A stretch of DNA of 64,000 nucleotides from Commensalibacter nepenthis (GCF_029953305.1 NZ_JASBAN010000001.1:1462501-1526500); one strand, 5' to 3'. Shown: positions 37,526 through 47,725, counted from the stretch's first letter. Notes: a model not told the origin generated them from the letters alone. Numbers and translations: made by a program.

Positions 37526-40500
37526 GTGAAAGTTGAAAGTAGAATACCCATGAAAGTATTAGGTGATAAGCAATATTCTGGTGAAATAGCTATCATTGGT
37601 ATTGGTTGTCGATTTCCAGGTGGAATTGTTGATTTATCCAGTTTTTGGGAAGCTGTCTGTGGTAAAAAAGAAACCGTTAGTGAAATCTTGCCTTCTCGTT
37701 GGAACTGGAAAGGGGCTTACGATAAAGATAATACAATGATTGCAAAGAGCTTCTTTAAAAACGGAAGCTTTTTGACACAGCCAATTGATGAATTTGAACC
37801 ACTATTCTTCGGTATGTCTCCAAAAGAAGCTGTACAGTGTGACCCTCAACAGCGTGTGTTGCTAGAAGTTGCTTGGGAAGCAATGGAAGAGGGAGGGCTC
37901 GTTGCTTCTCATTATGCGGGTAAAAAAGTTGGTGTTTTTGTTGGTATCTTTGCGACCGATTGGCTGATTATGCAATCCAGTCATTATGCAAGTGAAGGCA
38001 ATGTGGAAACCAACTTCCTGGCGACAACAGCGTCAACGACAATGATTTCTGCCCGTCTATCTTATTTCTTTGATTTTTGTGGTCCTTCTTTGGCTTTGGA
38101 TACGGCGTGTTCTTCTTCGTTGACGGCTATTCATTTAGCATGTCAAAGCTTGAGGGATGGTGACAGTGATATGGCTATGGCTGGGGGGATCAATATTATG
38201 TTAACCCCACAATCTGGTGCATTGGTAGCTAAAGCCCGTTTCATGGCTGAAGATGGTAAAAGTAAAAGTTTCGATGCAGCAGCAGATGGTTATGGACGTG
38301 GTGAAGGATGTGGTGTTGTTATTCTTAAAAGGCTAGAAGATTCGATTGAGGATGGCGACAAGATTCATACGGTTATCAGTGGTATTGGCATTAATCAAGA
38401 TGGTCATAATGAAGGTATTACGGTTCCAAGTGCAGTAGCACAAGAAAAATTAATTCGCACCGTCGCAGAACAAGCTAAAATCAACTTAAAAGACATTGTT
38501 TATGTAGAGGCTCATGGAACGGGAACCCCTGTTGGTGATCCGCTTGAAGCACAAGCAATTTCGAACACGATTGGTAAAAGTCGCCCGAAGGAAAGTCCTG
38601 TCATTATTGGATCTGTCAAAGCCAATATTGGACATTTGGAAGCGGCAGCAGGGGTGGCTGGTTTGATTAAGGCTTGTTTATGCCTTGAACATAAAGCAGT
38701 GCCCCCTCAGGCAAATTTAACAGAACCAAATCCGAACATTGCCTTTGAAGATATGAATTTGCGATTGGTGCAAGATGAAGTTGTGCCATTAACAACCACT
38801 GCAAAAGATTTATACGCAGCGGTGAATTCATTTGGGTATGGTGGTTCTAACGCAAATGCGATTATTCGTTTGCCTCGTAAAGAAGAAATTGTACCCCGAA
38901 TAAATTCTGAAGACGCGCATTTGCCTTCTGATAGTTATATTTTGTCTTTGTCAACAAAGCAGCAACCTTCATTAAAATTAACAGCCGAGGCTTATGCTGC
39001 GTTCTTAAGAGCGGATAATAGCCCATCTATCGAAGATATTACTTATTCTGTTGGCAAGCATCGTTCTTTTTTCCAAAGGCATTTGGTGACTTTTGGCAAA
39101 ACAAAAGAAGAAATTGCCCAAAAATTAGAAGATTTCGCTCAAGACAAACCTAATCCAGATGTAATTGTTGGTCAGCAACAAATTAAAACCCAAACGCAAC
39201 CTGCTTTTGTCTTTTCAGGGATGGGGCCACAATGGTGGGGTATGGGGCAATGGTTGTTGAAAAACGGACCTGCTGAATGTCTGGATATTGCCAAAGAAAT
39301 TGATGGGTATTTCCAAGAGCTTTCCGGGTGGTCTATTCTTGCTGAGTTGCAAAAGACCGAAGAAGAATCTCGTATTCATGAGACAGCTGTTGCACAACCA
39401 GGTATTTTCACAATACAAGTATGTCTTGCTGAGACATTAAAGATTTATGGTATTCGTCCTGCTGCGATTGTTGGTCACAGTGTGGGTGAGGCTGCTGCTG
39501 CATATGTTGCGGGCGCATTGAGCTTGAAAGATGCAGCAACAGTTATTTATCATCGTAGTCGTCTGCAACAGACATTTGCTGGTCGTGGTTCAATGTTGGC
39601 TGTTGGGATGCCACCATCAACATCTGCCGAATTAATTAAGGACTATGAAGGGGATGTTGCGGTTGCTGCAATTAACAGCCCTCGTTCTTTTACGTTATCA
39701 GGTAGCCAAGAAAACCTTGCAAAGATTGCTGCTGAACTAGAAAAACGTTCTGAATTTAATCGCTTTTTGAAAGTCGAATTGGCTTATCATAATCCAATTA
39801 TGGCTGATATTCGCGATGAATTCGAAGACGCTGTTGAAAGGATTCAACCTAAAGTTCCAACTATTCCTTTATATTCAACAGTTACAGGGCATATTTGTGA
39901 CGATACGTTTTTTCATGATGCAAGCTATTGGTATCGTAATTTAAGGCAAACGGTTCTATTCGCCGAAGCGATTACGACGATGATCCATGATTCTTATTCT
40001 TTATTTTTAGAAATAGGACCTCATCCTGTTTTATCTGCTTCTATTAAAGAATGTGCTGCGACTTTAAATTCCTCTGTTGGTACTGCGTATACATTCCATC
40101 GTTCTGAACCAGAAGAGAAATCTATTGTTAAATCTTTAGCAAGCTTGTCTGCTGTGGGTTTAGAGTTGGATTGGGATAAAATTGTTTCTGGTAAGAGAGT
40201 AGATTTGCCATTCTATTGCTGGGCAAAAGAAGTTTACTTAAATGAAAGTAAACAGCTGCGTGCACGTCGTATGGCAGAGCGTGTCAATCCAGTTCTAGGG
40301 AATATCGATTGGTCAGGCTCTCGTGGATGGTTGTCTGAGCTTAATATTAATTTTATGCCATGGATTGTCGATCATCAACTTGAAGGGATGAAGATATTTC
40401 CAGGAGCAGCCTACGTCGAAGCTGCGATTGCTGCGCATGCTCAATTAGCCGCTGATGCACCAAAAGAAATGCAAGAGCCAGCAATTGTTGAAGATATCCA

Positions 40501-43500
40501 ATTTAAAAAAGCAATGTTGATTGATGGAAAATTTTATCCATACATCACATGGTCTGTAGATGAGCTGACTGGACGGCTTTTGGCTTATGGTCGCACGGAA
40601 AATGATTCCCCGAATTGGGAGTTATATTCAACGGCGTTGTTACGTCGCACCGTGCCGTGGAATGGTGATGTTATTGAGGATATTGAGGCACTAAAAGCAA
40701 AAATCACTGAAGAAGTTGATGTTTCTTTTTATTACGGTAAAATGCATGAATATGGCATGCAGTATGGTCCAGCTTTCCAAACCATTCAAAAACTTTATCG
40801 TGGTCATGGTGTTGCTTTTGCACATTTAAAAATTGCAGAATCTGAAAAAGAGACTATCCAGGATTATTATATTCATCCAACATTGCTTGATGGTGCATTT
40901 CAGTTATTTGGATTATTAGGGGCAGAAAAACAGGTTTCTGAGACGACGTTTGTGCCTGTTTCGATTGAGCGTGTGATGTATTTCGGTCGTCATGAAGGCG
41001 AGCTTTATGCCTATGGTGGCAATATCAGACGAGATGACGAATTCTTAATCGGTGATATTTACATTTATACACCAAAGGGTGAACCTGTTGCGAAAATTAC
41101 AGGCTTAACCGTTAAGGAGTTGGCGACAGAAAAACAAAAAGAGGCCAAACGTGCGCGTTGGTTATATCGTTATGAATGGAAAGATGCAGAAGTTACGCCA
41201 TTATTGGGCGAAATAGCACGCATTGCGTTTATTACTGATAATGATGTAATTGCTGACCCGTTAATTGCCGAACTTGAATCTCAAGGGCTGACTGTTTTGC
41301 AAGGAAGGCTTGGGGAAAGGTCAGGTTTAGAAGCAGAAAATATCTTTAACATTCGTTATGGGAGTGAAGAGGATTATAAAGCATTTTACTCTTTTGTAGA
41401 TATTCAGAAATGTCGTGCTTTAGTATATCTGCGTAAAGATAATATTCTTAATGATGATGCTATTGGATTATCTTTGGTACAAGAACTTTTATGTGTTGCC
41501 AAGAGTTTACCAGCGTTAGAAGATAAAGATGTTACTGATAATCTACGTTGTGTAATTATCACGAATGGTGCTGAAAAAGTTCTAGAAGATGAAAATATCG
41601 TTAATCTTGGACAATCCTCTTTACGTGGATTTATGCGTGTATTTTTACTAGAGCGTCCTGAAGTGCAACCTAAAATGGTTGATATTGATGGGGATATGAA
41701 TGCTGTTCAAATTCCTGTTTTAGCAGCAGAAATTTTATCCGATGATGTGGAAGATGATGTTGCATTAAGAAAGGATAAACGATTTATTTCACGTTTGGTT
41801 CCTTATAAACGTCAAGAAAATATCACACCAATTCCATTTACCGATGTAAAAGATAAAAATCTTGGTTTCCGTTTAGTTCCTGGTCGTGCGGGGATGTTGG
41901 ATCAAATACACTTTGATTTATTCGAACGTCAAAAGCCACCTCCGATGCATATTGAGGTAGAGGTAATGACTTCTTCCTTGAACTTTAAAGACCTTTTAAA
42001 GGTGATGGGGTTACTCCCTCGTGCAGTTGGGAAAGGTACTTTCCACCAGGATGGTTTGGGAATGGAAGCGGCCACCCACATCATCGCTGTCGGTGAAGGT
42101 GCGGAAGAAGCAGGATATTATGTTGGGGATCGTGTTGTTATTTCTACTCAAAACTGTCTAGCTTCTCACGTAACCCTTTCTGTTGAGAATTCTTACGCAA
42201 TGCAGTTGGATAAGAACTCTACAATTAGGGAAAGGCATCGCTATAATCTAAGCGACAACGAGATTGAACGGCTTCATAAGGAATTGGATTTTGAGATTCC
42301 AGATGCTGAAGCTTCAACGATGCCGACTGTATACGCCACAGCTTATCATATATTACTTGATGTTGCGAATATTCAAGAAGGTCAAACAATTCTGGTGCAT
42401 TCGGGTTCTGGCGGTCTAGGGCTAGCAGTGATTTCGATTGCAAAAATGAGAAAAGCTAGAATTTTTGCGACCGCTGGTAATGAAGAAAAACGTCAATATT
42501 TACGTGACCACGGTTGTGAACATGTTTGGAATTCTCGGAACCTTGAATTCGTTGATGGTGTAAAAGAGGTGACGAATGGTAAAGGGGTAGATATTGTTGT
42601 TAACTCTTTATCAGGTGAAGCCTTACAACATAGTTTAAGTCTGGTTGCACCTTATGGATACTTTTTCGAAGTTGGAAAAAGGGATATTGTTGAAGGCAAA
42701 TGGCTACCGATGCATGCCTTTAATGAAAATATTACTTTCCGTTCAATGGATTTGGATCGGATGTTGGCTCAACGTCCAGACGAAATTCTCCGGATGTTAT
42801 CTGCTTGTACACGTCACATCATGAATAGGGAAATCGTGATGCCGCCTTGTACTGTTATGCCAGCAGCTAAGGCAACCGATGCGTTTAGGTTATTAGCATC
42901 AGCTCAACACATTGGTAAAGTTGTGTTGGATTTTGCTGATAAAACTGATTTAATGGTTAATCCTCTTCCTAAAGAAATCCCAACAGTTCGAGATGACGCC
43001 GTGTATTTGGTGACGGGTGCTTATGGTGGAATGGGATTACAATTAATACAATGGTTGGTATCTATGGGTGCTAAACATCTTGTATTGGTTGGGCGTTCGT
43101 TAAAAATAGAAAACGAGGCTATTCAAAAAGCGTTGGATATCTTGGTAGCACATGGTATCAGCATTCATCAGATGCAGGCAGATATTGTTGATTATAACAG
43201 TATTAAATCTGTTATAGAACAAGCGAATCAATTGGATATGCCTTTAAAAGGTATCTTTCATTGCGCAGCAGTGATTGATGATGGTGTTATTACTAATCTT
43301 GATAATGAACGTTTAGCTAAGGTTATTTTGCCAAAAGCGCAAGGCGCATGGAATCTACATGAATTAACCAAAGATATGGAATTAGATCATTTTGTTCTAT
43401 TTTCTTCTGCAACGAATTTGCTTGGAAATATTGGACAGGCTGCTTATGTTTCTGCGAATTTCTTCTTGGATGCTTTGGCGAAATATCGTAAGCAAAACGG

Positions 43501-44155
43501 ATTGCCAGCTCTTGCGATTGAGTGGGGTGCCATTGATGGTGGTAGCATGTATCAAAAAGATAGTCGTGCTGCGAAAAACTTTGAAACTATTGGGGTAACT
43601 CCTATTCCGATCAAAGAAGCACTAGCAACGATCTCCTTGCTTTGGAAAGCCGATCAGCCCTGTGTTGGTGTATTAGATATTGATTGGTCTAAATGGTTTG
43701 GCGTATTTCCGATGACACGTACAGTTGGGCGCTATCAAGAGTTATTGACACTTGGGAATTCTTCCTATGAACAAACCGAGGTATTACGTCAATTAAACGC
43801 ATTACCAATGGAGGAACGTTTACCGTTTGTTGTAAAGAATTTAATTGATATTCTGACCAAAACGTTGCAAATTCCACCAGATAGTATTGATGGTAATACG
43901 CGTCTGACAGAACTTGGTATTGACTCTCTTGTTGGTGTTGAGCTGCAGATTGCGATTAGTAATACGTTGGGATGTGAAATTTCATTATTACAATTAATGA
44001 AAGAAGAAAACCTTCAAGATGTGGGGAAAGTGTTATTGAGAAAGCTGAAAATATCATTTGAAAGTAATGAATCCTTGATACTTGATTCTGATGCTGAATC
44101 CTCGGAAGGTAAGGGAACAATGATCGAAGATTCTTCTAGTAAAGAAGTGGAATAA
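37526..44155 (+). CDS. Type I polyketide synthase, fully reducing single module
   Basis: This 2209-residue megasynthase shows KS, AT, DH, ER, KR and ACP in order, so one module can take an extender unit to a fully reduced methylene. KS: Cys195 in DTACSSS, His330 in EAHGTGT, His370 in NIGHLEAA. AT: Ser652 in GHSVGEA and His755 in AYHNP. DH: His950 in DHQLEG and Asp1122 in LDGAFQ. ER: SGSGGLGL near 1626. KR: TGAYGGMG near 1830 and Tyr1974. ACP: Ser2134 in GIDSLVG. No methyltransferase or thioesterase domain is seen, so release needs another protein. The start is GTG at 37526; ATG at 37550 is an equal alternative. The AT motif does not clearly tell malonyl from methylmalonyl specificity. Neighbours are an ANL protein and a fatty-acyl-AMP ligase 9 bp downstream. 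Confidence 0.93.
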   Translation: MKVESRIPMKVLGDKQYSGEIAIIGIGCRFPGGIVDLSSFWEAVCGKKETVSEILPSRWNWKGAYDKDNTMIAKSFFKNGSFLTQPIDEFEPLFFGMSPKEAVQCDPQQRVLLEVAWEAMEEGGLVASHYAGKKVGVFVGIFATDWLIMQSSHYASEGNVETNFLATTASTTMISARLSYFFDFCGPSLALDTACSSSLTAIHLACQSLRDGDSDMAMAGGINIMLTPQSGALVAKARFMAEDGKSKSFDAAADGYGRGEGCGVVILKRLEDSIEDGDKIHTVISGIGINQDGHNEGITVPSAVAQEKLIRTVAEQAKINLKDIVYVEAHGTGTPVGDPLEAQAISNTIGKSRPKESPVIIGSVKANIGHLEAAAGVAGLIKACLCLEHKAVPPQANLTEPNPNIAFEDMNLRLVQDEVVPLTTTAKDLYAAVNSFGYGGSNANAIIRLPRKEEIVPRINSEDAHLPSDSYILSLSTKQQPSLKLTAEAYAAFLRADNSPSIEDITYSVGKHRSFFQRHLVTFGKTKEEIAQKLEDFAQDKPNPDVIVGQQQIKTQTQPAFVFSGMGPQWWGMGQWLLKNGPAECLDIAKEIDGYFQELSGWSILAELQKTEEESRIHETAVAQPGIFTIQVCLAETLKIYGIRPAAIVGHSVGEAAAAYVAGALSLKDAATVIYHRSRLQQTFAGRGSMLAVGMPPSTSAELIKDYEGDVAVAAINSPRSFTLSGSQENLAKIAAELEKRSEFNRFLKVELAYHNPIMADIRDEFEDAVERIQPKVPTIPLYSTVTGHICDDTFFHDASYWYRNLRQTVLFAEAITTMIHDSYSLFLEIGPHPVLSASIKECAATLNSSVGTAYTFHRSEPEEKSIVKSLASLSAVGLELDWDKIVSGKRVDLPFYCWAKEVYLNESKQLRARRMAERVNPVLGNIDWSGSRGWLSELNINFMPWIVDHQLEGMKIFPGAAYVEAAIAAHAQLAADAPKEMQEPAIVEDIQFKKAMLIDGKFYPYITWSVDELTGRLLAYGRTENDSPNWELYSTALLRRTVPWNGDVIEDIEALKAKITEEVDVSFYYGKMHEYGMQYGPAFQTIQKLYRGHGVAFAHLKIAESEKETIQDYYIHPTLLDGAFQLFGLLGAEKQVSETTFVPVSIERVMYFGRHEGELYAYGGNIRRDDEFLIGDIYIYTPKGEPVAKITGLTVKELATEKQKEAKRARWLYRYEWKDAEVTPLLGEIARIAFITDNDVIADPLIAELESQGLTVLQGRLGERSGLEAENIFNIRYGSEEDYKAFYSFVDIQKCRALVYLRKDNILNDDAIGLSLVQELLCVAKSLPALEDKDVTDNLRCVIITNGAEKVLEDENIVNLGQSSLRGFMRVFLLERPEVQPKMVDIDGDMNAVQIPVLAAEILSDDVEDDVALRKDKRFISRLVPYKRQENITPIPFTDVKDKNLGFRLVPGRAGMLDQIHFDLFERQKPPPMHIEVEVMTSSLNFKDLLKVMGLLPRAVGKGTFHQDGLGMEAATHIIAVGEGAEEAGYYVGDRVVISTQNCLASHVTLSVENSYAMQLDKNSTIRERHRYNLSDNEIERLHKELDFEIPDAEASTMPTVYATAYHILLDVANIQEGQTILVHSGSGGLGLAVISIAKMRKARIFATAGNEEKRQYLRDHGCEHVWNSRNLEFVDGVKEVTNGKGVDIVVNSLSGEALQHSLSLVAPYGYFFEVGKRDIVEGKWLPMHAFNENITFRSMDLDRMLAQRPDEILRMLSACTRHIMNREIVMPPCTVMPAAKATDAFRLLASAQHIGKVVLDFADKTDLMVNPLPKEIPTVRDDAVYLVTGAYGGMGLQLIQWLVSMGAKHLVLVGRSLKIENEAIQKALDILVAHGISIHQMQADIVDYNSIKSVIEQANQLDMPLKGIFHCAAVIDDGVITNLDNERLAKVILPKAQGAWNLHELTKDMELDHFVLFSSATNLLGNIGQAAYVSANFFLDALAKYRKQNGLPALAIEWGAIDGGSMYQKDSRAAKNFETIGVTPIPIKEALATISLLWKADQPCVGVLDIDWSKWFGVFPMTRTVGRYQELLTLGNSSYEQTEVLRQLNALPMEERLPFVVKNLIDILTKTLQIPPDSIDGNTRLTELGIDSLVGVELQIAISNTLGCEISLLQLMKEENLQDVGKVLLRKLKISFESNESLILDSDAESSEGKGTMIEDSSSKEVE

Positions 44156-44164
44156 ACATACAGT

Positions 44165-46210
44165 ATGGCTCTTATTATTCCTGATGTTACTGAGGAAGAT
44201 TGGGCGTGCAAAATATATGGCATTGTTGATTGGCATACCGCGACCCTGGTTGATATGTTACAACATCGTGCCAAAATTTCCCCATCTATGGTTTTATACT
44301 CCTTATTAGATGGGGATTGTAATATTATTGATCATTTAACGAGTTTTCAGTTAGATGATCGTGCTGCCACAATTGCTGCTGGGTTACATCATTTTGGTCA
44401 GGAGGGGGATCGCGTCCTCCTCCTATGTGACAATGATTTGAATTATATTTCTGCATTTTTTGGGTGTATTTATGCTGGCATGATTCCTGCGTCTGGTATT
44501 CATATTGATGTCATGCGCAGTGATGAACGTTTCGAGATGGTCGCTAATGATGTGCAGCCCAGGCTCATTATTGGACCACGTAAAATTTTGGTCGATTATA
44601 AAGCTAGCCATAAGGAATTAAATTGTAAGCCAGTATGGGTACCTTTGGAGGTTTTATTTAACGCTAAAAATAAAATCGCAATTAAAGGTAATAATCTTGA
44701 TGTTGCTTTTATTCAATATACTTCTGGGACAACCAGGAATACAAGGGGGATAGAGCTAACGCATCGTAACTTGATCTTTAATCTTCGCCATCAAGCCAAA
44801 AGTTATGAATATTTAGATGAGAAATATAGTGGTCTGACTTGGTTACCTTTGGCGCATGATATGGGATTGATTGGTTGTGTTTTGCTGGCGATAGGATGCG
44901 GGGGGGAATGTATGTTGTTGCCACCCAAATATTTTATTGAAAAACCGGCTCGTTGGCTACAAGCTTTGTCACGATATAAAGTAAGCATGTCTGGAGGTCC
45001 TACATTTGCATATAATCTATGTACAAAAGAGGTCACGGATGAGGAAGTGCAACAGCTCGATTTATCTGCTTGGGAATTAGCGTTAAACGGCGCAGATACG
45101 GCGCAAGCGGATATTATGAAGCGTTTTTGTAAGAAATTTTCTGGGGTTGGGTTTAAAGCACGTCATTTAGTTTTTGGATATGGTTTAGCAGAAGCCACTT
45201 TAACAGCCACTAGGACTCAACGACGTGTTTTGCCCAAGTTTAGAAGCTTTTCAAGAAGTGCATTAATGGCTGGTTTTGCATGGCCAAGTATTAATAAATT
45301 TGATCGAAGAGAGCTGATTTCCTGTGGAACGTCTTTAGAGGATCAAAAGGTTATGATTGTTGATCCAGAGACAAATATGCCACTTAGGAACGGTCGTGTT
45401 GGAGAAATATGGATCACGGGTCCAAGTGTTGCCAAAGGATATTTAAATAGACCAGAAGAGACCGAAGAAATTTTTCATGCAAAAATTATCGGGCAAAGTG
45501 AAACTTATTTACGTACTGGTGATTTAGGTTTCATATTAAACGACAATTTGTTCTTTTCTGGACGGATTAGTAATGTGATTACATTGAGAGGAAAAACATA
45601 CGATCCAGATGATGTCAGCGGTGTTTTAGAAGCGGCATGTTCTGATATCCGACCCAATGCAACCGCCTTTTTCCTAGCTGATTTAGAAGATCCTGTATCC
45701 ATTACTGTGATTATAGAATTGGTTAAAAAACCATTCAATTCATATGATGCGATTGCTCAGATAGCCTATGAAATTATAACCAAAACTTATGATATTTGGC
45801 CTAAAACGATTGTGTTGACACGACCCGGAGGGGTCTTAAAGACTCCAAGTGGCAAGGCACAAATTGCCAGAACGCGTAAAGCCTTGAAAGAAAACGCTTT
45901 GCCTGTTATTAAACGATTTGATTATGAGGTCCCTGATCTTCCTCCACCTTTGACATATGAGCAGGCTCTGGTTGAAGTCAAAAAATGGATTGAAGAGGCA
46001 ACAAAAGAGTGGGATGAGAATGTAAAAGAGTTAACGCGTGAAAAACTAGTGAACAGAAAAATAGATTCAGAATTGTTATTAAATTTACGACGTGATTTTG
46101 AGGCATATTTTCATATTCAGATTGATCCATCTGAATTTATGGTGGCATGTCAAAATTATAACGATTTATGTAATTTACTAGCTAATCAGATCAGCGTAAT
46201 CATATCATAG
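44165..46210 (+). CDS. Fatty-acyl-AMP ligase (FAAL)
   Basis: FAALs activate fatty acids as acyl-adenylates and hand them to a carrier protein, typically a PKS. The 681 residues include the AMP-binding loop YTSGTTRNTRG near 185 and the FAAL-like WLPLAHDMGLIG near 220, with the Gly-rich hinge (LRTGDLG near 440) and an intact C-terminal lysine motif TPSGKAQ near 567. The loop lacks the PK of CoA ligases, as in mycobacterial FAALs. The last 80 residues resemble a carrier domain, with Asp-Ser at 634-635 inside IDSELLLNLRRDFE, but Glu follows the Ser, so phosphopantetheine attachment is doubtful. The gene is 9 bp after the PKS, which makes it the probable starter loader. Confidence 0.88.
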   Translation: MALIIPDVTEEDWACKIYGIVDWHTATLVDMLQHRAKISPSMVLYSLLDGDCNIIDHLTSFQLDDRAATIAAGLHHFGQEGDRVLLLCDNDLNYISAFFGCIYAGMIPASGIHIDVMRSDERFEMVANDVQPRLIIGPRKILVDYKASHKELNCKPVWVPLEVLFNAKNKIAIKGNNLDVAFIQYTSGTTRNTRGIELTHRNLIFNLRHQAKSYEYLDEKYSGLTWLPLAHDMGLIGCVLLAIGCGGECMLLPPKYFIEKPARWLQALSRYKVSMSGGPTFAYNLCTKEVTDEEVQQLDLSAWELALNGADTAQADIMKRFCKKFSGVGFKARHLVFGYGLAEATLTATRTQRRVLPKFRSFSRSALMAGFAWPSINKFDRRELISCGTSLEDQKVMIVDPETNMPLRNGRVGEIWITGPSVAKGYLNRPEETEEIFHAKIIGQSETYLRTGDLGFILNDNLFFSGRISNVITLRGKTYDPDDVSGVLEAACSDIRPNATAFFLADLEDPVSITVIIELVKKPFNSYDAIAQIAYEIITKTYDIWPKTIVLTRPGGVLKTPSGKAQIARTRKALKENALPVIKRFDYEVPDLPPPLTYEQALVEVKKWIEEATKEWDENVKELTREKLVNRKIDSELLLNLRRDFEAYFHIQIDPSEFMVACQNYNDLCNLLANQISVIIS

Positions 46211-46246
46211 CTTTACATAATCGTAAAAATTAAAAGGAAATAGAGA

Positions 46247-47716
46247 ATGAGTGAAGATCCTAAAGTTAAAGTTGAGGGTTTTGAACGTATTAAATTAAAA
46301 ACACGTGAAGAACAGGACGCAAGCAATTCAAATCAACAATCTAATTTAGAACAGAAAAATGAAAGTGCAATAAATCAACCAATCATTGATGAGTTGGCAA
46401 AAAAATTCTCTCCAGCAATAGGTGGGGATAATAGTCCTTCAAACCAACAAAATGCAGATAATGCTTCGAATGGGGCTCAACAGTCATCTCAATCTGAAAA
46501 CAGCTTAATTCAGCCGCCAGCAATTCCAACTCAAGATGCGGGTCAAGGAATTGCTTTTGACTTTAATTTTGCGATGCGTGTTTCTGTACCAAAACCAGCA
46601 GAAGGTGAAGGATGGCGTATTCAACTATATGATCAAGATGCAGAGGTTGCTTTACTGGATCAACCTTGTTTTGATACAGGACACGCCGCATCAGCGAAGC
46701 ATCATTATTTAAATGGAAAAATCACGGTTTACAAAATTAAAAAGGATGGGCAGCAAGAAGAAGTATTTTCTCATCAATATAATGCAGTAGGTAAGGATGT
46801 GTTGATTGTATTCCCCGTAGGATCTTTAGGGGATTCTTTGGGATGGATGCCTTATGCTGAGAAGTTTAGAGAAAAACATTGTTGTAATTTGACGCTTGCG
46901 ATTGCTCAGCCATTAATTGAATTGTTTGAGAAGTCTTATCCAGAAATTAGGTTTGTGAATGCGTTGGAATACGCCAAGAAAGAACCAAAAGATTCTTATT
47001 ACGCTTCTTATTACATAGGATTATTCTTTCAAGACGATGATAATCATTGGCAACCTGAGGATTTCAGACAAGTAGGGTTGCATCGTACTGCTGGCTATAT
47101 TTTAGGCGTTGATCCTACAGAAGAACCCCCTAAGTTAACATATAGTGATGATACAAGACCGATAGAGGAGCCGTATGTTGTTATTGCAACGCAAGCTTCT
47201 ACACAATGTAAGTATTGGAACAATCCCTTTGGATGGCATCAAGTGATTAAGTTCTTAAAATCAGTTGGATATCGTGTCATTTGTATCGATAAAGAAGTTG
47301 CTTTTGGTCGTGATTTGGTTTGGAACCATATTCCAAATGGTGCAGAAGATCAAACAGGAAATCGTTCTTTAACGGAAAGAGCACGTTGGTTAAAACATGC
47401 TGAATTCTTTGTTGGTTTATCTTCTGGTCTGGCATGGTTGGCATGGGGCGCGGGTATACCTGTTGTCATTATTTCTGGATTTACGCATCCATCAACTGAA
47501 TTTGACACACCTTATCGTGTCTTTAGCACGCATGTTTGTAACGGTTGTTGGAATGATGTTCGGTATCAATTTGATCATAGTAATTTTCTATATTGTCCCA
47601 AACATGAAAAAACACCGCGTCAGTTTGAATGCACAAAAGGGATTTCACATCAACATGTGATTAAAACAATTTTGCAAATTCCAGGATGCCGATCAGAAGT
47701 AATTAATAACGCCTAA
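46247..47716 (+). CDS. Strand-loop-strand O-heptosyltransferase, TibC/AAH-like
   Basis: TibC and AAH transfer heptose to Ser residues in the repeats of autotransporters such as TibA and AIDA-I. This 489-residue protein matches the family: GSLGDSLGWMPYAEKFR near 191-207, the NPFGWHQVIKFLKSVGYRVICID strand-helix block near 325-347, the GLSSGLAWLAWGAGIPVVIISG block near 386-407, and a four-Cys metal motif (Cys431, Cys434, Cys450, Cys462), which in TibC binds iron. The first 100 residues are low-complexity, rich in Asn, Gln, Ser and Glu, and open with MSED, as the Hint protein does. The likely substrate is the Hint surface protein at 30861, or another repeat protein. It follows the FAAL by 36 bp and ends at a terminator. 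Confidence 0.87.
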   Translation: MSEDPKVKVEGFERIKLKTREEQDASNSNQQSNLEQKNESAINQPIIDELAKKFSPAIGGDNSPSNQQNADNASNGAQQSSQSENSLIQPPAIPTQDAGQGIAFDFNFAMRVSVPKPAEGEGWRIQLYDQDAEVALLDQPCFDTGHAASAKHHYLNGKITVYKIKKDGQQEEVFSHQYNAVGKDVLIVFPVGSLGDSLGWMPYAEKFREKHCCNLTLAIAQPLIELFEKSYPEIRFVNALEYAKKEPKDSYYASYYIGLFFQDDDNHWQPEDFRQVGLHRTAGYILGVDPTEEPPKLTYSDDTRPIEEPYVVIATQASTQCKYWNNPFGWHQVIKFLKSVGYRVICIDKEVAFGRDLVWNHIPNGAEDQTGNRSLTERARWLKHAEFFVGLSSGLAWLAWGAGIPVVIISGFTHPSTEFDTPYRVFSTHVCNGCWNDVRYQFDHSNFLYCPKHEKTPRQFECTKGISHQHVIKTILQIPGCRSEVINNA

Positions 47717-47725
47717 CGATAAATA

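Noticed and set aside
37526-44155. Polyunsaturated fatty acid (PUFA) synthase
   Set aside because: PUFA synthases have several ACPs in a row and separate DH/ER subunits; here there is a single ACP and a standard modular order.
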